DNA from: Duganella zoogloeoides
GTDB taxonomy: Bacteria > Pseudomonadota > Gammaproteobacteria > Burkholderiales > Burkholderiaceae_D
NCBI RefSeq assembly: GCF_034479515.1
Contig: NZ_CP140152.1
Span: 1 to 64,000 of the forward strand
Reading direction: 5' to 3'
Length of the DNA stretch: 64,000 nucleotides
The notes beneath the pieces are model-generated. The model did no database searches, was not told the DNA's origin, and worked only from the letters and a program-made list of their open reading frames with translations. Made by a program: the position numbers and the translations under genes. This document shows positions 12,254 to 24,251 of this stretch, piece by piece; within the stretch, counting starts at the first letter, position 1; each line of letters starts with the position of its first letter.

Positions 12254-12273
12254 GTTTGACTATGCTGTCAAAC
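12254..12273. promoter_or_regulatory. TetR operator 2
   Basis: GTTTGAC and GTCAAAC form a perfect 7-bp inverted repeat around TATGCT, adjoining operator 1 and ending 17 bases before the MFS ATG. It is placed to block transcription of the transporter. Confidence 0.75.
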
Positions 12274-12290
12274 ATCATGAGGAGCTGTGA

Positions 12291-13493
12291 ATGGATATCG
12301 TTGAAGACCGGGCCGCCACCGCGCGTGCCATATTTGCCGGCCTGTGCGCCAGCCTGGTAGGCATCGGGCTGGCGCGCTTTGCGTACACGCCATTGATCCC
12401 GCCGATGATCGAGGCGCATTGGTTTGTTGCCAGCGACGTGGTGTACCTGGGGGCGGCCAACCTGGTCGGATACCTGGTGGGTGCATTGCTGGGACGGCCG
12501 CTGTCGCGCCGCTATGGCGCCAGGTCCGCCTTGCGGGCGATGATGGTGCTGACGTCGCTGGCATTCTTTGCCTGCGCATTTCCATTGTCGGTGGGATGGT
12601 TCTTCGTCTGGCGCCTGCTGTCGGGCGTGTCGGGCGGTGTGATCATGGTGCTGGCCGCATCGAGCGTGTTACCGCATGTGCCGGCCGCGCGCAAGGGCAT
12701 GGCCAGCGGCGCCATCTTCCTCGGCATCGGCGTGGGGATTGCCATGTCGGGCACGCTGGTGCCGTTGTTGCTTGATGTCGGCATGCGCGCTACCTGGCTC
12801 GGGCTCGGCGTGTTGTCGCTGCTGCTGACCATTGCAAGTTGGGCGTGCTGGCCGCATGCGGTACACACCCATCCGCCGGCAGGGCAGGCCGCCGTCACCA
12901 TGGCAGCGGGCGCACGGTCCGAACTCATGCTGCTGTATGTGCAATACGCGCTGATGGCCGTGGGCCTGGTGCCGTTGATGATGTTCCTGGTCGATTATGT
13001 GGCGCGTGGTCTTGGGTGGGGTTCGCACGAGGCGGCGTTGTTCTGGATCGTCTATGGCGTGGGCGCCATGATCGGCCCGATGGCCTATGGCTGGATGTCC
13101 GATCGCCTGGGCGCCTCGGCCACCAGCCACCTGATGACCTGGCTGCAAATCGGCGCGGTAGTGCTGATGATGTTTTCGACACACCACCTGGTGCTGATGC
13201 TGGCGACGCTGGTGATCGGTTCCTATCCGCCCGGCGTGCCGCCGATTACCCTGGCGCGGCTGCACCGCATTTTGTCGGGCGACGCCCATGGACAAAACAT
13301 CGTCTGGAGCAAGGCTACCACGGTGTTCGCGCTGACGCAGGCATTGGCCGGTTACGGTTACTCGTATTTGTTCGCACAAAGCGGCGGCGATCACCGGATA
13401 TTGATGGGCGTGGGCGCGGCTGCGCTGGCCATGATTATTCTGTCGGACGGCGCCAGAAAAGTGCTTGCCAAGCCCCTGCGAGCCAGCCTATAA
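12291..13493 (+). CDS. MFS transporter, YbfB/YjiJ type
   Basis: A 400-aa inner-membrane protein with about 12 hydrophobic segments and the major-facilitator loop motif GRPLSRRYGARSALR near 65-80. It resembles the YbfB/YjiJ group of the MFS; the substrate is unknown, export being likely because a TetR-type repressor and operators lie just upstream. Start at 12291 follows GAGGAG (12279-12284). The 3' end overlaps the promoter of rrn operon 2: the TAA stop (13491-13493) is part of that promoter's TATAAT. Confidence 0.9.
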   Translation: MDIVEDRAATARAIFAGLCASLVGIGLARFAYTPLIPPMIEAHWFVASDVVYLGAANLVGYLVGALLGRPLSRRYGARSALRAMMVLTSLAFFACAFPLSVGWFFVWRLLSGVSGGVIMVLAASSVLPHVPAARKGMASGAIFLGIGVGIAMSGTLVPLLLDVGMRATWLGLGVLSLLLTIASWACWPHAVHTHPPAGQAAVTMAAGARSELMLLYVQYALMAVGLVPLMMFLVDYVARGLGWGSHEAALFWIVYGVGAMIGPMAYGWMSDRLGASATSHLMTWLQIGAVVLMMFSTHHLVLMLATLVIGSYPPGVPPITLARLHRILSGDAHGQNIVWSKATTVFALTQALAGYGYSYLFAQSGGDHRILMGVGAAALAMIILSDGARKVLAKPLRASL

Positions 13494-13494
13494 T
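13465..13494 (+). promoter_or_regulatory. Main promoter of rrn operon 2, inside the end of the MFS gene
   Basis: TTGCCA (13465-13470), an 18-base spacer and TATAAT (13489-13494) are followed by the GC-rich discriminator TCGCCCCCTCG. The -35 is within MFS coding sequence and the -10 overlaps its stop codon. The stretch from 13490 on recurs at window base 1 before rrn operon 1. Confidence 0.65.
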
Positions 13495-13563
13495 TCGCCC
13501 CCTCGCAGAACACAGCATGCAAATGCTGAACGAAGCGAAGGTAAGAAAGTACGGAAAAGAAGG

Positions 13564-13592
13564 TTGACGAAACAAGCTAAACGCTTCATACT
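13564..13592 (+). promoter_or_regulatory. Second promoter of rrn operon 2
   Basis: TTGACG (13564-13569), a 17-base spacer and CATACT (13587-13592). It corresponds to the operon 1 element at 73-101. Confidence 0.6.
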
Positions 13593-13653
13593 CTTTCTTC
13601 TTCGCGGCAGACAAAACGATCGCAGCGAAACGCAATACCGCAACACCAAATAC

Positions 13654-13668
13654 AGTTCTTTAAAAATT
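13654..13668 (+). promoter_or_regulatory. boxA-like antitermination site, rrn operon 2 leader
   Basis: GTTCTTTAAAAATT, identical to the site at 164-178. The complementary 16S processing stem arm follows (13668-13697, partner 15393-15425). Confidence 0.55.
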
Positions 13669-13807
13669 AACAGTCGATAAGTGTGGACGTTTGATGACAG
13701 TGCACACGGAGCTAGTCTCCGTGATACTTAACATATCAAATGTTCACAAGAAGTAATGAAATAGGCGCTATGAAAATAGTGGCCTGTCAGTATTTTGAGT
13801 GAGCGAC

Positions 13808-13837
13808 CCGTCGAAAGACGGTGCCGAGAAATCGGCA
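13808..13837 (+). other. Twin GNRA-loop hairpins in the rrn operon 2 leader
   Basis: CCGTC-GAAA-GACGG (13808-13821) and TGCCGA-GAAA-TCGGCA (13822-13837) occupy the place of the 318-349 hairpins of operon 1. Stem sequences differ while stem-loop form and loop class are kept. The bases on both sides are identical between operons. Confidence 0.7.
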
Positions 13838-13853
13838 AATAAACAGAGATTAA

Positions 13854-15383
<1,530 letters not shown>

Positions 15384-15443
15384 GAGTAGCACTCATCATC
15401 AAGCGTTCACACTTATCGACTGTCAATTAGAAGAACAGCATTT

Positions 15444-15520
15444 GGGGCTGTAGCTCAGCTGGTTAGAGCACCGTGTTGATAACGCGGGGGTCGTTGGTTC
15501 GAGTCCAACCAGCCCTACCA
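15444..15520 (+). tRNA. ileT: tRNA-Ile (GAT)
   Basis: A 77-nt cloverleaf identical to 1957-2033, anticodon GAT, CCA encoded. It lies in the 16S-23S spacer of operon 2. Confidence 0.97.
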
Positions 15521-15531
15521 GTCTTACCCAT

Positions 15532-15607
15532 GGGGGATTAGCTCAGCTGGGAGAGCACCTGCTTTGCAAGCAGGGGGTCGTCGGTTCGATCCCGTCATCC
15601 TCCACCA
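15532..15607 (+). tRNA. alaT: tRNA-Ala (TGC)
   Basis: A 76-nt cloverleaf identical to 2069-2144, anticodon TGC, CCA encoded. Only 11 bases separate it from tRNA-Ile, against 35 in operon 1. Confidence 0.97.
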
Positions 15608-15826
15608 AGAGTTCAAATGTAAGCCGCTAGGTTTAGATTTGGTCTTTTAGAGACCAAGTGCTGTATGTTCTTTAACAATCTGGAAGAAGTAAGTAGATTT
15701 TTATGTGTCGTGTTACGGTAAAACGTGATGCGATGGGTAATGATTGTATGTATCAACAAACGCAACAACGTAGTACTTCTTATTCCTATAAACGCTCCTT
15801 GTTTAGTCGCAGGGGCTAACGTTATA

Positions 15827-18700
<2,874 letters not shown>

Positions 18701-18811
18701 ATAACCTTAGCAGGTTGTAGCGAATAAGAAGTGCGTTGGAACGTTCGTTGATACACAACTTCATTACCCAGGTGAGCATGACTCACCAACTACTTACCAA
18801 TTCCAGATTCT

Positions 18812-18837
18812 GAGTAACGTTCACAAAAACGCGACTC
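18812..18837 (+). other. Hairpin in the 23S-5S spacer, operon 2
   Basis: GAGT pairs with ACTC around an inner CGTT/AACG stem. It replaces the GGGC/GCCC hairpin of operon 1 at the same place, with flanking sequence conserved. Confidence 0.55.
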
Positions 18838-18848
18838 GTACAGTTCAA

Positions 18849-18964
18849 TGCCTGATGACCATAGCAAATCGGTCCCACCCCTTCCCATCCCGAACAGGAC
18901 CGTGAAACGATTTTGCGCCGATGATAGTGCTGCAACCAGTGTGAAAGTAGGTTATCGTCAGGCT
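18849..18964 (+). rRNA. rrf: 5S ribosomal RNA, operon 2
   Basis: A 116-nt 5S gene that reads the same as 5393-5508, with helix I TGCCTGA/TCAGGC. Confidence 0.95.
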
Positions 18965-18975
18965 AGTTATACAGA

Positions 18976-19011
18976 AAAACCCCCTTCCGGTGATCCGGTT
19001 GGGGGTTTTTT
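18976..19011 (+). terminator. rrn operon 2 terminator
   Basis: Same stem-loop as after operon 1 (AACCCCC...CCGG-TGAT-CCGG...GGGGGTT) followed by TTTTTT. Similarity between the two operons ends a few bases further on, at 19017 (5561 in copy 1). Confidence 0.9.
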
Positions 19012-19037
19012 GCATTTGGGCGTCTATAAAACAGGTA

Positions 19038-19063
19038 TAAAAAAGCGCTTCCGGAGAAGCGCT
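19038..19063 (-). terminator. Terminator of the pagL-type gene
   Basis: AGCGCTTC-CGGA-GAAGCGCT forms a hairpin. On the minus strand it is followed by TTTTTTAT. It stands 27 bases past the deacylase stop codon. Confidence 0.8.
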
Positions 19064-19089
19064 GATGTGGAAACCGGTGGCGAACCTGC

Positions 19090-19635
19090 TTAGAAGTGAT
19101 ACGCCGCTTTCAGTTCCAGGAAGTTCGCGCCGCCATTCGGGCGCTTGATGCTGGCGTTGGAGAAGTGCTGCAGTTTGAGCGCGACTTCCCAGTTATTCTG
19201 CATCACGTAGCCGATACCGATGTGGTCACCGAACTGGAAGGCAGTCGACAATTCCCGGCTGTCGTTTTTGTACAGGCTGGACAAGAGGTGAACGCCGATA
19301 CCGGCTTCGTAGTAAATCCCCTTCTTGTTGTCATTCTGGAAGCGGAATACCGGGGTGAAACCGACGTCCCACAGGCCTTTTTCCCAGCCTGGGACGTTGC
19401 GGTACTGGTTCTGGCGCCAGTAACCGACGCTGCCTTCCCAGTAGCCGCTCAGGTGCGTACCGTTCGACTGGAACCACCGCTTTTCCCAGTCATTGGCCGC
19501 GCTCAGGCGCACCATGCGCTGCTTCGGCCCGGCGCCGTAATCGACCGACACCGAGTCGATCAGTTTGTCTTGGGCCATTGCAACCTGGCTCACCATCAGG
19601 GCGGCCACTGCCGCCATCATTGTCTTCGCGAACAT
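19090..19635 (-). CDS. pagL: PagL-type lipid A 3-O-deacylase (outer membrane)
   Basis: A 181-aa precursor with a signal peptide (cleavage after AMA, about residue 21) and an eight-stranded barrel pattern ending in AAYHF. The C-terminal PagL signature is HFSNASIKRPNGGANF. H157 and S159 match the catalytic His and Ser of P. aeruginosa PagL (H126, S128). The position of the catalytic Glu (E140) is occupied by N171, as judged by alignment from memory. The enzyme class removes the 3-O-linked acyl chain of lipid A. It converges with rrn operon 2 and has its own terminator. Activity is uncertain because of the Glu position. Confidence 0.8.
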   Translation of the reverse strand: MFAKTMMAAVAALMVSQVAMAQDKLIDSVSVDYGAGPKQRMVRLSAANDWEKRWFQSNGTHLSGYWEGSVGYWRQNQYRNVPGWEKGLWDVGFTPVFRFQNDNKKGIYYEAGIGVHLLSSLYKNDSRELSTAFQFGDHIGIGYVMQNNWEVALKLQHFSNASIKRPNGGANFLELKAAYHF

Positions 19636-19702
19636 AGTATCCTTGAGTTTATTTCCGACTTTTCAGTGCTGTATGCGTGTTTGATACGGCTGGCAAGATT
19701 GT

Positions 19703-19736
19703 ACCGGTGTTCCGGATTTTCTTCCGGCGCACCGGT
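19703..19736. repeat. Inverted repeat between divergent pagL and dehydrogenase genes
   Basis: ACCGGTG (19703-19709) and CACCGGT (19730-19736) face each other, with CCGGA and TTCCGG elements between them. It lies in the shared upstream region of two divergent genes, so an operator or hairpin is possible. A direct repeat ACCGGTGTT is part of the same arrangement. Confidence 0.45.
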
Positions 19737-19766
19737 GTTTTGATTACCCTCAGAGCAGGATTGTCT

Positions 19767-20654
19767 ATGCGCATCACTTTTCTCGGTATTGGCTTGATGG
19801 GAGATCCCATGGTCCGGCGCCTGCTTGCGGCCGGCCACGCGGTCACGGTCTGGAATCGCACCTTCGCCAAGGCACAGGCGCTGGCCGACGCGGGCGCACT
19901 GCCGGTGGCGAAGCTTGATGACGCGTTGCGCGATGCCAGCATCGTCATCTCGATGCTGGAGAACGGCCCGATCGTGGCCCAAGTCATGCAGGATGCCTTG
20001 CCGTCATTGGCGCCGCAGGCATTATGGGTGGACATGAGCTCGACGCAGCAAGCGGAGGCGCAGGCGTTTCACGCGTTGCTGCGAGGGCAGGGACACCGCT
20101 TTGTCGACGCGCCGGTGTCCGGCGGCGTGGGCGGCGCGGCGGCTGGCACGCTGGCGATCATGGCGGGTGGCAGCGTGGACGATTTCGAGCAACTGCTTCC
20201 CATCTTCTCGGCCATGGGGCGGCCCACATTAGTGGGACCGGCCGGCAGCGGCCAGGTGGCCAAGCTGTGCAACCAACTGATTGTCGGCGCGACCATCAAC
20301 ATCGTGGCCGAAGCCATGTTGCTGGCCCAGGCGGCCGGGGCCGATCCTGCCGCGATGCGGACAGCGATACGCGGCGGCTTCGCCGAGAGCAAAATCCTCG
20401 ATGTTCATGGTCAGCGCATGTTGGAGCGTAACTTTGTCGCTGGCGGCAAGGTGGCTACGCAGGTCAAGGACCAGCGCAACATTCTCGCTGCGGCAGCCGC
20501 TGCCGGGGTGGTGTTGCCGGTCACCGCGCTGGTGACGGAGCGGTTCGAGGCGCTGGCTGAGCAGTTGCCGCAGGCGGATCATTCTGCCGCGCTGCTAGGG
20601 CTGGAGGGGTTGAATCCGGGACTGCGAGTTGGCAGTGGGGCGGATAGGATTTGA
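19767..20654 (+). CDS. NAD(P)-dependent 3-hydroxyisobutyrate dehydrogenase-family enzyme
   Basis: A 295-aa beta-hydroxyacid dehydrogenase. The N-terminal Rossmann motif is GIGLMG (7-12), the substrate motif is DAPVSGG (114-120), and the catalytic lysine is K166 in SGQVAKLCNQ. The C-terminal domain is all-helical. The family includes 3-hydroxyisobutyrate dehydrogenase, tartronate semialdehyde reductase and glyoxylate/succinic semialdehyde reductases; the substrate cannot be told from sequence. The start at 19767 (MRITFLG) follows GCAGGA and is where homology begins. The gene stands alone, divergent from pagL. Confidence 0.88.
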   Translation: MRITFLGIGLMGDPMVRRLLAAGHAVTVWNRTFAKAQALADAGALPVAKLDDALRDASIVISMLENGPIVAQVMQDALPSLAPQALWVDMSSTQQAEAQAFHALLRGQGHRFVDAPVSGGVGGAAAGTLAIMAGGSVDDFEQLLPIFSAMGRPTLVGPAGSGQVAKLCNQLIVGATINIVAEAMLLAQAAGADPAAMRTAIRGGFAESKILDVHGQRMLERNFVAGGKVATQVKDQRNILAAAAAAGVVLPVTALVTERFEALAEQLPQADHSAALLGLEGLNPGLRVGSGADRI

Positions 20655-20696
20655 GGTTGTTCTGCCCGACCGTTCTATGGACCGCATCGGCGGACC

Positions 20697-20720
20697 GTCC
20701 CGCCTGCGCGGGAATGACGA
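20697..20720 (+). repeat. REP-like GC hairpin
   Basis: CCCGCCTGCGCGGGAATGACG, the same core as at 44080-44100, folds as CCCGC...GCGGG. It lies in the 151-base gap between two convergent genes, whose remaining sequence shows further imperfect GC-rich dyads but no gene. Confidence 0.5.
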
Positions 20721-20805
20721 CTCAAAAGCGGGCGGTTGACGGTCCATCCGTCATTGCGCATGGGCGGACCGCTGCGCAGGTGGGCGGTCGGCCAATGCCG
20801 TCAAT

Positions 20806-22002
20806 CTAACCCGCCAGCGGCAAACTCTTCTCCACCATCCGCACCCAGAAACTTGATCCAATCGGCAACAGGTTGTCGTTGAAGTCATAGCTGCCGTTAT
20901 GCAGCACGCATGGACCGAGGCCGTGGCCGCCATCGCGGTGGTCGCCTTCGCCGTTGCCGATGAACATATAGCAGCCGGGCTTGGCCTGCAGGAAGTACGC
21001 GAAGTCTTCCGCGCCCATGGTTGGCTCCACCTGGTCGTCCACCCGGTCGGTGCCCAGTACTTCCTTCATCACCTCCACCGCGAAACGGGTTTCGGCCGGG
21101 TGGTTGACCAGCGGCGGGTAGTTGCGGCGGAAGCGGAATTCCGCCTCGGCGCCGAAAGCCGCCGCCGTGTGGCGGGCGATTTCTTCCATGCGCTGTTCGA
21201 TCAGGTCGAGCACCGGCCAGGTGAAGGTGCGCACCGTGCCGACCATCTTGGCGTCGTCGGGAATCACGTTGGTGGCGCTGCCGGCATGGATTTGCGTGAT
21301 CGACAGCACGGCCGTGTCGAGCGGGCTTTTCTGGCGGCTGATGATGGTCTGCCAGCTTTGCGCGATCTGTACCGCCACCATCACCGGGTCGATGCCCTTG
21401 TGCGGTTGCGCCGCGTGTGCGCCCTTGCCCTTGATGGTCAGATAGAACTCGTTACTGGACGCCATCATCGGGCCCTCGGCCACGCTCATGTGGCCGGCCG
21501 GAATGCCGGGCCAGTTGTGCATGCCGTAGATCGCATCCATCGGGCATTGCTCGAACAGGCCGTCCTCGATCATGCGCTTGGCGCCAGCGCCGCCTTCTTC
21601 GGCTGGCTGGAAAACGAGATATACCGTGCCATCGAAGTTGCGGTGCTCGGCCAGGTGTTTGGCGGCGCCCAGCAGCATGGCGGTGTGGCCATCGTGGCCG
21701 CAGGCGTGCATTTTCCCCGGGTGGCGCGAGGCGTGGTCAAAAGTGTTGATTTCTTGCATGGGCAGCGCGTCCATGTCGGCGCGCAGGCCGATCGAGCGCT
21801 CGGACGTGCCATTCTTGATGATGCCGACCACGCCGGTCACGCCCAGGCCACGGATGACGGGAATGCCCCACTGCGTGAGCTTGTCGGCAACCACGTCGGA
21901 CGTGCGCTGCTCTTCGTAGCAGAGTTCTGGATGGGCATGCAGATCGCGGCGGATCTGCTGTATTTCGGATTGAAACGCAATGATGGGATCAACTAGTTTC
22001 AT
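20806..22002 (-). CDS. M20 family metallo-amidohydrolase (hippurate hydrolase / aminoacylase type)
   Basis: A 398-aa di-metal hydrolase of the M20D group that deacylates N-acyl amino acids. The metal ligands lie in HACGHDGH (C101, H103) and in PAEEGG (E135, E136). A dimerisation domain (about 175-290) interrupts the catalytic domain. The start at 22002 (MKLVDPI) is preferred because GGAGAAGC stands right before it; an ATG four codons upstream (22014) is the alternative. It is divergent from the molybdopterin oxidoreductase. The physiological substrate is unknown; hippurate or N-acetyl amino acids are likely candidates. Confidence 0.88.
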   Translation of the reverse strand: MKLVDPIIAFQSEIQQIRRDLHAHPELCYEEQRTSDVVADKLTQWGIPVIRGLGVTGVVGIIKNGTSERSIGLRADMDALPMQEINTFDHASRHPGKMHACGHDGHTAMLLGAAKHLAEHRNFDGTVYLVFQPAEEGGAGAKRMIEDGLFEQCPMDAIYGMHNWPGIPAGHMSVAEGPMMASSNEFYLTIKGKGAHAAQPHKGIDPVMVAVQIAQSWQTIISRQKSPLDTAVLSITQIHAGSATNVIPDDAKMVGTVRTFTWPVLDLIEQRMEEIARHTAAAFGAEAEFRFRRNYPPLVNHPAETRFAVEVMKEVLGTDRVDDQVEPTMGAEDFAYFLQAKPGCYMFIGNGEGDHRDGGHGLGPCVLHNGSYDFNDNLLPIGSSFWVRMVEKSLPLAG

Positions 22003-22163
22003 CTGCTTCTCCATATGGGATTTCGCTTGCCTTGTGAGTAGCGAGAAGGACCATTGTAGCCCGTGTGCGTCAACTTTATCCAGAGCGGACTCAAGCCGGC
22101 ATGAGCAAGACCCTAATCGTTTACCATATTGTTTTTACGCCTCCCGCTATTTTGGATCCAGAC

Positions 22164-24242
22164 ATGACAAGCACACAAGTTCGCGCGGCCTGCCCGCTCG
22201 ACTGCCCCGACACCTGCGCCCTGCTGGTGACCGTGGAAGACGGCGTGGCCACCGCCGTCAAGGGCGACCCCGACCACCCGACCACGGCCGGCGTGCTATG
22301 CACCAAGGTGTCGCGCTATACCGAGCGTACCTACCACGACGAGCGCCTGCTGCATCCGCTGCGCCGCGTGGGCGCCAAGGGCGAGGGCAAGTTCGAGCGT
22401 ATCAGCTGGGACGAGGCGCTGCGCACCATTGCCGACCGACTGGCGCCGATCGCCGCGCGCGATCCGGAAGCGATCCTGCCGTACAGCTACTGCGGCACCA
22501 TGGGCCTGGTCCAGGGCGAGTCGATGTCCTCGCGCTTTTTCAACCAGCTGGGCGCCTCGCTGCTGGACCGCACCGTGTGCGCCACGGCTGGCGCCACCGG
22601 CTACCGGTACACCATCGGCGCCTCTATGGGTACCGACATGGAGCAGTTTCAAAATGCCAAGCTGATCATCATCTGGGGCGGCAACCCGATTGCGTCCAAC
22701 CTGCATTTCTGGACCCGCGCCCAGGAAGCCAAGCGCCATGGCGCCAAGCTGATCGCCATCGACCCGTACCGCTCGCTCACGGCCGAGAAATGCCACCAGC
22801 ATATCGCCCTGCTGCCCGGCACCGACGCCGCGCTGGCGCTGGGCCTGATGCACGTGCTGATCGCCGAAGACCTGCTCGACCACGACTACATCGCCGACTA
22901 CACGCTGGGCTTTGACCAGCTCAAGGCACGCGCGGCGGAATGGACACCCGAGCGCACCGCTGCCACTTGCGGCATCACCGCCGCCGAAGTGGTGGACCTG
23001 GCGCGCCTGTACGGCCAGACCGCCAAGGCCGGCTTGCCGGTGGCGATCCGCACCAACTACGGTGTACAGCGCGTGCGTGGCGGCGGCATGGCAGTGCGCA
23101 ATATCGCCTGCCTGCCGGCACTGGTCGGCGCCTGGCGCCACGCGGCCGGTGGCGTGCAACTGTCGTCGAGCGGCTCGTTCCCGACCAACAAGCCGGCGCT
23201 GCAACGGCCGGACTTGCTGAAAAAAATGCCGCGCACCATCAACATGACCACTATCGGCGACGATTTATTGCGCCCAAGTTCGCCCGCGTTCGGCCCGCAG
23301 GTGGAGGCCGTCATCGTGTACAACTCCAACCCGGTGGCGATCGCGCCCGACTCGTCGAAAGTGGCGGCCGGCTTCGCCCGCGAAGACTTGTTTACGGTCG
23401 TGATCGAGCAGTTCCAGACCGATACGGCCGACTACGCCGACATCGTGCTGCCCGCTACCACCCAGCTCGAACACATCGACGCCCACACGTCGTACGGCCA
23501 CCTGTACATGATGGCCAACAACGCCGCCATTGCGCCGCTGGGCGAGTCCAAGCCCAACACGGAAATCTTCCGGCTGCTGGCGCGCGCGATGGGCTTTACC
23601 GATCCGTGCTTTGCCGAGACCGACGACCAGCTGGCCGCGCAAGCGTTCAAGACCAGCGATGCCCGCGCCATGCACTTCGACTGGGAATCGCTGAAACAAA
23701 AGGGCTGGCAAAAGCTCAACATGCCCGAGGCGCCGTTTGCCCACGGTGGCTTTCCCACGCCATCGGGCAAGTGCGAGTTTTACTCGGCGCAGATGGCGGC
23801 GGATGGCCTCGACCCGTTGCCGACTTACCTCGAACCGTATGAATCTGTTGCAAGCAACCCTCAACTTGCACAGCGCTACCCACTGGCGATGATTTCTCCG
23901 CCGGCGCGCAATTTCCTCAATTCGACGTTCGTCAACGTCAAGAGCTTACGTGCTGCCGAAGGCGAGCCGCACCTCGACATCCACCCGCTTGACGCCGCTG
24001 AGCGCGGCGTCGCCCATGGGGAAATGGTGAGGATTTTCAATGATCGCGGCACCTTCGTGGCCAAGGCGCGCGTGACCGATAAAGCCAGGCAGGGCCTGGT
24101 GGTCGGATTGTCAGTGTGGTGGAAAAAGCTTGCCAGCGACGGCAAGAATGCCAACGAAGTCACCAGCCAACGCCTCACCGACATGGGCCGCGCACCGACG
24201 TTTTACGATACACTCGTACAGGTTGAAAGAGTTAGTGCTTGA
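22164..24242 (+). CDS. Molybdopterin oxidoreductase with N-terminal [4Fe-4S] site
   Basis: A 692-aa member of the DMSO reductase superfamily. The [4Fe-4S] ligands are C10, C14, C18 and C46 (C-x3-C-x3-C-x27-C). The central domain binds the bis-MGD cofactor (GGNPIASN near 175-185), and the C-terminal MGD domain holds ISPPARNFLNSTF. A cysteine in RTVCATAG aligns by position with the Mo ligand of nitrate reductases and formate dehydrogenases; this is inference. No Tat signal is seen, so the enzyme is probably cytoplasmic. No partner subunit or fdhD-like gene lies nearby. Substrate unknown. The start at 22164 (MTSTQVRAACP) is a few residues before the cluster motif, while upstream in-frame ATGs exist at 22065 and 22101. 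Confidence 0.85.
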   Translation: MTSTQVRAACPLDCPDTCALLVTVEDGVATAVKGDPDHPTTAGVLCTKVSRYTERTYHDERLLHPLRRVGAKGEGKFERISWDEALRTIADRLAPIAARDPEAILPYSYCGTMGLVQGESMSSRFFNQLGASLLDRTVCATAGATGYRYTIGASMGTDMEQFQNAKLIIIWGGNPIASNLHFWTRAQEAKRHGAKLIAIDPYRSLTAEKCHQHIALLPGTDAALALGLMHVLIAEDLLDHDYIADYTLGFDQLKARAAEWTPERTAATCGITAAEVVDLARLYGQTAKAGLPVAIRTNYGVQRVRGGGMAVRNIACLPALVGAWRHAAGGVQLSSSGSFPTNKPALQRPDLLKKMPRTINMTTIGDDLLRPSSPAFGPQVEAVIVYNSNPVAIAPDSSKVAAGFAREDLFTVVIEQFQTDTADYADIVLPATTQLEHIDAHTSYGHLYMMANNAAIAPLGESKPNTEIFRLLARAMGFTDPCFAETDDQLAAQAFKTSDARAMHFDWESLKQKGWQKLNMPEAPFAHGGFPTPSGKCEFYSAQMAADGLDPLPTYLEPYESVASNPQLAQRYPLAMISPPARNFLNSTFVNVKSLRAAEGEPHLDIHPLDAAERGVAHGEMVRIFNDRGTFVAKARVTDKARQGLVVGLSVWWKKLASDGKNANEVTSQRLTDMGRAPTFYDTLVQVERVSA

Positions 24243-24251
24243 AGGTAATGT

